A DNA stretch of 64,000 nucleotides from Candidatus Phocaeicola faecipullorum. Its GTDB lineage: Bacteria > Bacteroidota > Bacteroidia > Bacteroidales > Bacteroidaceae. Made by a program: the position numbers and the translations under genes. Positions 51,622 to 60,700 of the stretch are shown here, one piece after another (the stretch's first letter is position 1; each line of letters opens with the position of its first letter). The notes under the pieces are model-generated. The model had not been told where the DNA came from. It ran no database searches and saw only the letters and a program-made list of their open reading frames with translations. Location: the NCBI GenBank assembly GCA_018884025.1, contig JAHLFB010000123.1:1-64000 (forward strand), in the 5' to 3' direction.

Positions 51622-53706
51622 TTATTGTTTTTTCTGGATAATCAGAGGTTCTGCATCGGTTGAGCCGATTGCAAATTCGTAGTTATCCCATCCAAGGTTG
51701 TTGAATGTACTTAGTTTGCCTTTTAGAACATTAGCAGTAGCAGATTCAACATTTGTTATAGGTGTGGATTGAGAACCTTTAATAAAATAACAATTTGTGG
51801 CTTTTACAGCGTTGCTTGATGAACTGAATGCATGGTCTGTTTCTGGATTAAATTCTATTGATGTATAGCAGTTTGTTAAAGTCTTTGTTCCTCCTCCGCC
51901 TAAACTTCCGGTAAAACCACCATAAGTTTGTTTTTCCCTAAATGTAAGGCTTCCTGTAGTATAGCATCCTTCGATAGTCGTTGTTCCCCCATAGAAAGCA
52001 TCACCAATAAATCCTGCTATTTTTAATGTTACATCAGGTTCATTTGTGATAATATTAATATTTGTACTGCATCCTTTAATTGTTCCTCCTTTATTACGTC
52101 CGATTAGTCCGCCTATGTTAGCTTCAGCTTCTGTTGATGTGTATGTGATATTAGTTGCTGATTTTACAAAAGAAAACTCAATATTTCCAGTGAAATTGTA
52201 GCCAACAAGTCCACCAGCATAGCACTTCTTTGAACCACTTATGGATAGATCAGATGCGTTAACAGTACATTCTGATATTGTTTTTCCTGTGTTGTTTGTT
52301 CCGACTAATAACCCTATACCAATGTCAGTCCCAATTGACGTAAGGCTTGCACTTAATTCTGAACTGTTTATAACACAGTTAGAGATTTTATTATTGTTGA
52401 CACCTACAAGAATACCTGTTCCCCCATTATTATCTAAACTACCATTTTTTGTTACTGTAGCATCAGTTATATTCAAGTTCTTAATAGTACCATTGTTTAC
52501 AGTAAAAATACCTCCGTTGCCATCTCCTACAGTGAAAGTCAAGTTTGAAATAGTTTTTCCATTACCGTCTAAAGTACCGTTAAATGTAGGAATTGGAGTA
52601 AATGCTATATTTGTAAAATCAAGATCTCTTGATAACTGATAGTATATGCCTGAAGTATTGTTTAATCCTTTAAGCTTTTCTACATTGTCAATAATGTATG
52701 GTGATACTTCAGTTCCTTCTCCTGCTAAAGTATTATCAATGGCAAGATTTAGTTTTGGTGTATAATAGAATTTGTTTTCTATTATAGGAGAACTTACTTT
52801 AAGATTATATGAATAAGTATAATCTCCGGAAGCTTTACTTTCTATCGCTTTTATGTTGAACTTACTTGCAGCGGAAATCTCAGTAGTGCGTAGCAGACAA
52901 TATGCGCTGAACTCTGCTCCTGAACCTTTACCGTCACCAAGTATCACTTTAAGGCTGTTTACAGGAGAACCGAAAGTTTTTGTTCCGTCTGCTTTAATAG
53001 TAACATTGCTGTAGAAACCCAGTTCCTGATTGTCTGGAAAACTTATTGTAAGTTCGTTAAACTTTTCTACGTTGCTTACTGCACCAACATTTAGTTTGAA
53101 AACTGCATTCTCATGATTGAATGCAAGGGATATATTTTGTGTTTCATCAGCTGACAATTCGGCTGAAGCAGTCATCAACTCATATTTTTCGATGTCGTTC
53201 AGTATATTTATACTCTGACTCTGAGTTTCAAAGTTAAGTTTTACTTCTTCATTGTTGACTTTTATATAGTTTGCATCACCGAAGAAAGCAAGAATCTTTG
53301 TTACATTCTGAGCTACAGCCACTGTACCCTCGAAAGAAGCGGTCTTTTTGTCCGGACTTAAGGTTTTAAGCGCAAACTTAGTAAATCCTGAATTTTCAGC
53401 ATTGATATTAACCTCTTCGGCCAATTCTTTATTTGGAGAACCTACATATATAAAATCGTCTTCAGACCAGTAAGCCTTTATGGTATTTCCGTTTTCTTCG
53501 TACGAAGTACGCGTAGCTGTACCGTTGGCAGATGCTGTGATAACGAGAGTTTTGTAAACAATCTCAGTTTTATCATTGTCAGTGTTCTCTGTGCCCTGTT
53601 CTGTATCTGCAGGAGAATTTACTATTTCCATTTCATCATTGCATGATGAGAATAATACAGAACATATTGTGAAAAGTAAAATGTATTTTGTCTGTCTTAT
53701 GAACAT
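51622..53706 (-). CDS. Fimbrillin-like plus GLUG-repeat surface lipoprotein (copy 1)
   Basis: The protein has 694 residues with a lipobox LFSSC. The N-terminal part (about 50-320) has the fimbrillin-like beta pattern. From about 330 the sequence is a right-handed beta-helix of GLUG-type rungs (YQLSRDLDF, GTLDGNGKTISNLTF, GGIFTVNNGTIKNLNI, GTGILVGVNNNKISNC, AGGLVGYNFTGNIEF, IGGLIGRNKGGTIKGC). It ends with DAEPLIIQKKQ. A surface-exposed adhesin or glycan-binding role is likely. Its C-terminal half is closely related to the protein at 55322-57277. A small peptide gene lies 22 bases upstream in the same operon. Confidence 0.8.
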   Translation of the reverse strand: MFIRQTKYILLFTICSVLFSSCNDEMEIVNSPADTEQGTENTDNDKTEIVYKTLVITASANGTATRTSYEENGNTIKAYWSEDDFIYVGSPNKELAEEVNINAENSGFTKFALKTLSPDKKTASFEGTVAVAQNVTKILAFFGDANYIKVNNEEVKLNFETQSQSINILNDIEKYELMTASAELSADETQNISLAFNHENAVFKLNVGAVSNVEKFNELTISFPDNQELGFYSNVTIKADGTKTFGSPVNSLKVILGDGKGSGAEFSAYCLLRTTEISAASKFNIKAIESKASGDYTYSYNLKVSSPIIENKFYYTPKLNLAIDNTLAGEGTEVSPYIIDNVEKLKGLNNTSGIYYQLSRDLDFTNIAFTPIPTFNGTLDGNGKTISNLTFTVGDGNGGIFTVNNGTIKNLNITDATVTKNGSLDNNGGTGILVGVNNNKISNCVINSSELSASLTSIGTDIGIGLLVGTNNTGKTISECTVNASDLSISGSKKCYAGGLVGYNFTGNIEFSFVKSATNITYTSTEAEANIGGLIGRNKGGTIKGCSTNINIITNEPDVTLKIAGFIGDAFYGGTTTIEGCYTTGSLTFREKQTYGGFTGSLGGGGTKTLTNCYTSIEFNPETDHAFSSSSNAVKATNCYFIKGSQSTPITNVESATANVLKGKLSTFNNLGWDNYEFAIGSTDAEPLIIQKKQ

Positions 53707-53728
53707 AGCTTTAAATTTTAAGTGTTAA

Positions 53729-53893
53729 TTATTTGTTGTCAACCCATGCTTCACCCCATACGCCACCAGAGTAGTCATTTACTGTTCCTCCTGTTTGGCT
53801 ACCGGTCATGATGCAGCCTTCTATTTCAATATCAATTACTGTAATTTGTGGAACCTCATACATAGGCTTCTGTTCTTTGATTGTTTTGTTCAT
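53729..53893 (-). CDS. Small peptide of the IExEG family
   Basis: The protein has 54 residues: a Lys-rich head, VPQITVIDIEIEGCIMTGSQ in the middle, then a Gly-rich tail with WGEAWVDNK. The (hydrophobic)-E-x-E-G-x-I core is shared with the 65-residue peptide at 6455-6652. Both are directly before a lipoprotein with a fimbrillin-like domain. Gaps of 24 and 22 bases to the fucosidase and lipoprotein genes suggest one transcript. No signal peptide is seen. Confidence 0.7.
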   Translation of the reverse strand: MNKTIKEQKPMYEVPQITVIDIEIEGCIMTGSQTGGTVNDYSGGVWGEAWVDNK

Positions 53894-53917
53894 TTCTTTA
53901 GATATTTAGGTTTATAA

Positions 53918-55228
53918 TTAGTTTAAAGTCAATTCTATAATGCAGTCTGTAGATGGCTTAAGTTCCGAAGTATGCAGTACCACACCGCCTTTTATTCTCT
54001 CCATATTCACTTTGTCTTGTGAATCAAAAAGTATGGCCTTCTTAACTTTCTGTTTCAGTGGAAGAGTGATGAACTGTGGCATTTTATCAGCTATAATGTG
54101 TACATACAGTTTGTCACCTTTTCGTGTTGTTGTACCCCATTCTGCAGTCATAATATCGCCGGCAGTTGTACCATATATTGTTTCTCCATATTTCTTAAGC
54201 CATTCGCCCATGCCTTTCAGCCTGTCGAGTGCCAGTTCCGGTATTTCTCCGTTTGGTTGTGGGCCGATGTTTATAAGCAAGTTTGCACCTTTACCTGCAG
54301 TTCTCACTAATAGTCGGATAAGCTCTTTTGAGGATTTATAGTTTAAGTCTTTTACCTTATATCCCCACATTCCGTTCATGGTCTGACATGTTTCCAATGG
54401 CAGGTTGCCTATTTTTGAATCTGCGGAAAATCCGGCAGTATTTTCTCCTGGAAGGTCACGCTCGAACATCTGGAAATCTTCTCCAGGCTTAGGAGCTTTG
54501 TGATGATTGTTACCGATAAGACAAGCCGGTTGGAGTTTGTGAATCAGTGCATATTGCTCTTCCAAATGCCAGTCGAAATTCTCTGGTTGATCCCACATTC
54601 CGTCGAACCATATTGCTCCAATTGGACCATAGTTTGTAAGCAGTTCTGTCAGCTGGTTGTTCATGAAAGAATAATAAGTGTCCCATTTCCCGTGCGATTT
54701 CCTGCCTGTCTTATGCCCTGTTTTACCAAGAGGGTAATAGTCCTCCCTTGTCCAGTCGAGGTGAGAATAGTAGAGATGCAGTTTTATGTCCTGTCGTGCA
54801 CATTCATCTGCAAGTTCTTTTACTATATCTCTCTTGAAAGGAGTTGCATCAATGATGTCATAATCAGAATATTGAGTATCAAACATTGAGAATCCGTCGT
54901 GATGTCTGGTCGTGAAGCAGATGTATTTTGCTCCTGCATCTTTGAATGCTGATATCCATTTTTCAGCATCGAACTTTGAAGGATAGAATCCTGAAGCAGC
55001 CTTCGCGTATTCATGGCAGTCCAATCCTCCTGTCTGCAAGTACCATTCGCCTTGTCCGAACATACTGTAGATACCCCAGTGGAGGAAAATGCCGAACTTG
55101 CTGTCGCTGAATTCCTGTCTTGCTTTCAGGTTTTCCTGAGTAGGGACGTAGCTTTCAGGTTGTGAAGCATATATGTCTGTGGCTGATAGTAATATGCAAC
55201 TTACAACGGTATAGAAGAGTCTTTTCAT
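53918..55228 (-). CDS. Glycoside hydrolase family 29 alpha-L-fucosidase, secreted
   Basis: The protein has 436 residues from the ATG at 55228, with a signal peptide ending near DIYASQ; an in-frame start 8 codons upstream lacks support. The TIM barrel shows FGIFLHWGIYS, KYICFTTRHHDGFSMFDT, LHLYYSHLDW and the nucleophile Asp in IGAIWFDGMWD. LLINIGPQPNGEIP and a short C-terminal beta-sandwich complete it. It releases alpha-linked fucose, common at the ends of host mucin glycans. It lies between the two GLUG lipoprotein genes. Confidence 0.93.
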   Translation of the reverse strand: MKRLFYTVVSCILLSATDIYASQPESYVPTQENLKARQEFSDSKFGIFLHWGIYSMFGQGEWYLQTGGLDCHEYAKAASGFYPSKFDAEKWISAFKDAGAKYICFTTRHHDGFSMFDTQYSDYDIIDATPFKRDIVKELADECARQDIKLHLYYSHLDWTREDYYPLGKTGHKTGRKSHGKWDTYYSFMNNQLTELLTNYGPIGAIWFDGMWDQPENFDWHLEEQYALIHKLQPACLIGNNHHKAPKPGEDFQMFERDLPGENTAGFSADSKIGNLPLETCQTMNGMWGYKVKDLNYKSSKELIRLLVRTAGKGANLLINIGPQPNGEIPELALDRLKGMGEWLKKYGETIYGTTAGDIMTAEWGTTTRKGDKLYVHIIADKMPQFITLPLKQKVKKAILFDSQDKVNMERIKGGVVLHTSELKPSTDCIIELTLN

Positions 55229-55253
55229 GCCTGTGTAAATTATTAAGGTCAAA

Positions 55254-55304
55254 ACATACAGGTAGTGTAAGTCCTTAATTTAAGAGCTTGCAAAACCTGT
55301 ATGT
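55254..55304 (-). other. 10-bp inverted repeat between GLUG copy 2 and the fucosidase gene
   Basis: ACATACAGGT (55254-55263) and ACCTGTATGT (55295-55304) are perfect complements with a 31-base loop. It may slow or end part of the transcription from the gene upstream. Confidence 0.55.
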
Positions 55305-55321
55305 GGAATAGGATTGATTAA

Positions 55322-57277
55322 TTATTTTTTTTGAATGATTAATGGTTCTGTATCTGTAGTACCGGCTACGAATTGGTAGTCTGCCCAATCTAACGCATCG
55401 TTAAAGTTTGTGGATTTTCCACGCAATGTTTCTGCATCGACTTTTTCTGTCCCGTTAATAGGTGATGTAGTCGTTTGTCCAGTAGACAGTGTGTAGTAAC
55501 AGTTTTTACACTCTGCCTTCGTACTACTTGATAATATGAATGCCCCTCCTTTATTTTTTGTATCTACTGTAGTATAACAATATGATATGTCTCTCTTACC
55601 GTTTCCTGTAAAGTTGCCTATAAAACCTGAAATATTATTACTTGTTCCAGTAATTTCTATATCACCTGTTGAGAAGCATCCTTTTATGTTAAGAGGATTA
55701 CCATTAAAAGAAACTCCAATAAAACCTCCTAAAGATGTTGTTTGAGAGGAGCCTGAATATAGCGAAGCTTTTGCATAACACCCTTCTATACTAATATTAC
55801 ATTGCCCTATCAATCCTCCAATGGCAGAACCGGACATATTGGTAATATTATGATTAATATCTGCATTTTCAACATAAGAGAATATTATTTCCCCGCCAGT
55901 ACATTTACCTACCAATCCTCCTACAAAGCATTGTGCACTTCCGTTAATATCAATTATAGAAGAGCCTATTACTTTACAATATCTAATATTTGATGAATTT
56001 TCACCAGATAAGATTCCTATTCCTCCAGCATTAGATATTGTAGCTGTAATTGAAGAATTATTAGTAGAACAATTTTCAATAGTTCCCTTATTTGAAGCAG
56101 TAAGTATTCCTACACTTGGATTGTTAGATGCAAAACTACCGGTTTTTGTTACTGTAACATCAGCTACATTCAAATTCTTTATTGTACTAGTATTTTCAAC
56201 AAAAATACCTCCGTTACCATCTCCTACTGTGAATGTCAAGTTTGAAATAGTCATTCCATTACCATCAAATGTTCCGGCAAATGTAGCAATTGGAGTAAAT
56301 TCTATACCAGTGAAGTCCAAGTCTCTTGATAATTGATAAAACCTATCTGTAGTTTCAGTCATACCCATGAACTTATCCACATTATCAATGATATAAGGAC
56401 TTTCTTCAGTTCCTGCACCAAATAAACTATTATCAACGTTTTCAGATTTTATTTCTACATCATAATTGCTTGATGAAGAAATCTCTTTTTTTGTCTTGTA
56501 AGTGTAGTCACCTGACTCTTTAGTTGCCTTAAGAGAAATATTCATTTTTGCAGGAGTTTCCGATACTGTAGGAATAAAACTGATTGTGTATTCATTGTTT
56601 TCTCCAGCAGTTAGAGCCGCATTCATGCTTTTCTGCATAGTATATGTGCCAACACCATCAGCGGTAAATTCTTTCGAACTGGTGAATCCCATTGCAGAAC
56701 TTTCATCGAAACTCAATGTGGCTTCTGTCAGACCTGAAACGTCTGTTGTCTGTATTTTAAGTTCAGCACTCGCATTTTCTACACTGAAAGTTGCATTAAT
56801 GCTTTCTTCTTCTGTATAGTCTGCTGTTGCACTCATCAATGTGCCGTTTTGTGAGGCGAGGTCTAAAGTGACCTTCGAAGCTGCTACTTTCATATCTGCC
56901 GCATTGCCATAAAATACTAAAAGTTTCTTTCCTGAAAGGTTTGCCGGTATTTCTCCCTCGAATGAAGCTGATGTCGCACCTTCACCTATTTTGCTTACAG
57001 TGAATTTGGTAAAGCCAGAACTCTGATTGTCAATAGTTACTTCGTTTTCTGCAGCTGAAGGACTTCCTACATAAATAACATCTTCTACTACCCATTTCTT
57101 TCCTGTAGCGGTTGCATTGATGATAAGATTTTTTGTTTCTGCTGTAGTTGCACTTCCGTCCCCCTGTTCTGTTCCGTCAGGTTTAACGGTAAAGTCTTTT
57201 ATCTCGTCAGAGCATGATGAAAAAATTGTTAGGCCGACAAAGGCAGCATAAACTGTGCTTTTAAAAAAAGTATTCAT
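55322..57277 (-). CDS. Fimbrillin-like plus GLUG-repeat surface lipoprotein (copy 2)
   Basis: The protein has 651 residues with a lipobox IFSSC. The N-terminal fimbrillin-like part (about 45-290) is followed by GLUG beta-helix rungs (YQLSRDLDF, GTFDGNGMTISNLTF, GGIFVENTSTIKNLNV, VGGLVGKCTGGEIIF, IGGLIGQCNISIEGC), ending DTEPLIIQKK. It resembles the protein at 51622-53706 along its length, most strongly in the rungs, so the pair arose by duplication. It is first in the operon that continues to the fucosidase, with a leader of about 230 bases from the -7 box at 57518. Confidence 0.8.
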   Translation of the reverse strand: MNTFFKSTVYAAFVGLTIFSSCSDEIKDFTVKPDGTEQGDGSATTAETKNLIINATATGKKWVVEDVIYVGSPSAAENEVTIDNQSSGFTKFTVSKIGEGATSASFEGEIPANLSGKKLLVFYGNAADMKVAASKVTLDLASQNGTLMSATADYTEEESINATFSVENASAELKIQTTDVSGLTEATLSFDESSAMGFTSSKEFTADGVGTYTMQKSMNAALTAGENNEYTISFIPTVSETPAKMNISLKATKESGDYTYKTKKEISSSSNYDVEIKSENVDNSLFGAGTEESPYIIDNVDKFMGMTETTDRFYQLSRDLDFTGIEFTPIATFAGTFDGNGMTISNLTFTVGDGNGGIFVENTSTIKNLNVADVTVTKTGSFASNNPSVGILTASNKGTIENCSTNNSSITATISNAGGIGILSGENSSNIRYCKVIGSSIIDINGSAQCFVGGLVGKCTGGEIIFSYVENADINHNITNMSGSAIGGLIGQCNISIEGCYAKASLYSGSSQTTSLGGFIGVSFNGNPLNIKGCFSTGDIEITGTSNNISGFIGNFTGNGKRDISYCYTTVDTKNKGGAFILSSSTKAECKNCYYTLSTGQTTTSPINGTEKVDAETLRGKSTNFNDALDWADYQFVAGTTDTEPLIIQKK

Positions 57278-57517
57278 GATTTCTTGTTTTATGGAATTAA
57301 AAAATGTATTCGGAATTATAGTAACATACCATGTACCATGTCTATGGACCTGGCGGTAAAAAATAGGAAGGATATATTAATCCCTGATTACTTTTCTCAA
57401 AATACAGTTGGATTTAAAATACTTTATAGACGGGCACAAAGAATAGCCCTATAGATTATAAGGTCTTATTGAGGCGGTTACATCCTTATTTGGGGGGATT
57501 GATGTAACTTTCGTCCG

Positions 57518-57525
57518 CAAATATA
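57518..57525 (-). promoter_or_regulatory. -7 box of the GLUG-fucosidase operon
   Basis: TATATTTG on the minus strand matches TAnnTTTG, with TTCG 18 bases upstream. The leader is about 230 bases and opens with GTTACATC/GATGTAAC (57478-57508), an 8-bp stem. I see no gene in 57278-57703. Confidence 0.5.
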
Positions 57526-57613
57526 ACAATATTTGTTATTAAAACGAACTGATGAATAGTTTTCTCTCTTTCTTTTAATGTTTTTTATTATTTTGGAACT
57601 CCAATATATGTTT

Positions 57614-57686
57614 ATTCCGTGTTCACCGGGCGTTCAGTGAACGTTCTGTGAACACGGAATGAACGTGAAATGAACTGTCTGCGAAC
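57614..57686 (-). repeat. 11-base-spaced array of GTTC/GAAC half-sites in a 13-bp hairpin
   Basis: 11-mers start at 57621 (GTTCACCGGGC), 57632 (GTTCAGTGAAC), 57643 (GTTCTGTGAAC), 57654 (ACGGAATGAAC), 57665 (GTGAAATGAAC) and 57676 (TGTCTGCGAAC). ATTCCGTGTTCAC (57614-57626) and GTGAACACGGAAT (57648-57660) form a perfect 13-bp inverted repeat. It lies just after the stop codon of the hybrid regulator gene. Confidence 0.9.
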
Positions 57687-57703
57687 GGCGGTTTGTCGCG
57701 GTT

Positions 57704-60700
57704 CTATTCCTTGTTTTCGTTGTTTTGGCTTTTGAACTGTGTAGGTGTAAGTCCGGTATATTGCTTGAATGCCGTACTGAAATATCTCGGAGTATTGAAA
57801 CCTACCATTGCTGCTATTTCATTTACGCAGTATTGTCCAGAAGACATTAGTGTGATAGCTTTCTCCATTCTTAGTTTGTTTATGTATTCATTTCCACCCA
57901 TATCTGTAAGGACTTTCAGTTTTGTATATAGTGATGTCCTACTCATGGCCATTTCGCTACATATCAGGTTGATGTCAAGAGCCGGATTGTCAATGTTGTC
58001 GAATATTACTTTATTAAGTTTCTTCAGGAAGTTTTCGTCAGCCAAACTGAATGTTTCGTTGGTAGGTTCCGGCAGTATCCCAAAATTTTGATAATGCTCC
58101 TTGGCTTTCTTCCTGTTGTATATTATACTGTTTATAACCGATTTAAGCTCTTCTGTGCGGAAAGGTTTTGACATGTATGCGTCTGCGCCTACCTTATATC
58201 CATAGCTTTTGCTTTGCTCGTCTTCCATAGCAGTAAGCAGGATTACCGGTATATGGCTGATACTAATGTCTTGTTTTACAGCCTTACATAGCTCAAATCC
58301 GTTCATATCCGGCATCATGACATCACTTATTATAATATCAGGATTAATGGACTGGATTTTATCAAGAATTTCTTTACCGCTGTTGGCTGTGATTATTTCC
58401 TTATAATAATGCTTCATTTCTTCAGCCATAAATTCTGTAAGTTGCCTGTTGTCGTCAATAAACAGAATCTTTTTGTCTTCAATTACCTCGTTGCCGTTAT
58501 CAAAAACTATGTTGTCGGTGTTGTCATTGCCTAAGATTTCGTTTATGTATTCTTTGGGTTTACATGCCAGTGTCTCTTCGTTACCTCTTAATATTGGTAT
58601 TTCAAAGAAGAATGATGCGCCTTTATCACTGTTCTGATAAGCTCCGATTTTTCCTCCATGTTGTTCAACTATTGCCTTGACATAGGATAAACCGATTCCG
58701 CTACCACCGGTTTCGTTTTTGCCTTGGTAGAATCTTTCAAATAGTCTGTTTATATCTTCGTCTTTAATCCCTGCTCCTTGGTCGGAAACAGTTACTTTGA
58801 CTGTATTTTCTTCTTTATTTAATTGGGAAGTTACAGTGATTGAGGTATTTTCCGGACTATGCTTCAAAGCATTTGATAACAGATTGGTTAATACAATCGT
58901 GCATTTGTTCTTATCAAAAGACAGCTTTCCGATTTCGTTATCTGTGTTTACAGTCAGAGTTATATTTTTTATAGAACATTCATCATTGAAATCAGTGCAT
59001 ACATCCTGCAACCACGAATTAAAGTCCTGCTCTTTCAGAATAAGTGTATTATAGCCTGTTTCCATTCTCCTCATGTCAAGAACCATATTTATTATTTCTT
59101 TCATCCTGTTTGTCTGTTTGTATATTTTCAGGAGTGATTCGTATATCGGAGAATCCTTTTCAAGACCTTTTAAAATTCTGTTTAATGGTGCATGTATAAG
59201 AGTCAACGGTGTTCTCAGCTCGTGACTTATGTTGATAAGAAATCTTACTTTGTCTTCATATATCTTTTGTTCGTGTTCTTTCATTATCCATTTCATCTTG
59301 TTCTCTTTCTTACGGATAAAATACATGAAAGAGCCTACTATAACTGCCAAAGAAAATATTATACATAATGACAGGAACCACCAAGTTTTGTACCATGGTG
59401 GTAATACAATTAAAGTCAGAAGCGGATAGTCTTTGATATAATTCCCGTCTTTAAAATCGCAAGTAAGTTTGATGTGATATGTTCCCGGATTAAGTACCGG
59501 AACATACATTTCAGGGTTAAAGCTTTCTCTTATTATTCCGTTTATATTATATGTATATAATTTATTGCTTAATATGTCCCCGTCGCTAACGGTTACTCTA
59601 AGGCGTATATTCTTACTGTTCCATGGAATACTGATTTTACCGTTTTTTATATTATATTTTTTATTTTCTCCATTGATAATGAAGTCTGTGATATATATAT
59701 TGTGATTGGATTCATGTATTTCCGGATTATTTATAACATCAGTGTTCAAATATAGAAGTCCGTTTGTTCCTCCTATAAACATTCTGTTTTCTGAAATATG
59801 AGCATATGCCATCCTTGAATATTCGTTTGGCAGTACACCGTCTGACTCGTCAAACATTATAATTTTATCTCTTATAGGTTGATATACGAATAGTCTCTTT
59901 TCTGCACCTACCCACACATTTCCCAAAGTGTCACATATTACAGTATTGACTTTTGTGAACAATGGTGTGTTTTTGTGCGACATTTCTTTTTGTCCTTCTA
60001 TCCATGAATGAAGTCCGTTATTCGTTCCAATCCAGAATGTTCCGTTTTTGTCTCTGTCAACGGATTGGAATTTTATTTTGAACGGGACAGATAAGATTCT
60101 GTATAATTTGTCATCATCTTTTTTAAGTTTGTATATCGAGTGTTGGTCATTAATGTATAGGTTTCTGTCATCTTCCGAGAAACAGTAAAGGCTTTCATTG
60201 TCACGTGTGCCTCCTTCGTATTGTATAGTGTCGATTTTTTGTGTGTCAATATTATATTTGTATAAGTCATTACTTAACAGGAGAATGCTGTTTTTGTATT
60301 TACGAAGCAATACTGATTTTCCGCTATTGAATAATGAATTATTCAGTTTCTCATCTTCTATAATTAATGGCGTTTTTTTACCGCTTGATTTATCTAAGTA
60401 GTATATACCTTTTGAGAATACCGATGCAAGTATTTTATCGTCTGAAATATCACATATAGATGATACTTGATCTCCCCATGTAGTTTCGTAGTGTCTGAAG
60501 GTTTCATCGGAAATATTGAACGAGTTTATTCCTCCACCGTCTGTTCCTATCCATAAGAGTCTTCCATTATTATATGATAATGTCAATACTGATTTGTGGC
60601 TAAGTGCTTTGTCGTGACCTAATACAGTTTCACCATAATGTACCATTTTTACTTTTTTTATGTATATCAGTCCTCCTCTTGTACTTCCCGCCCATATATT

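Noticed and set aside
57478..57508. Invertible promoter flanked by GTTACATC/GATGTAAC
   Set aside because: The arms enclose only 16 bases and do not bracket the -7 box at 57518-57525; no invertase gene is near.
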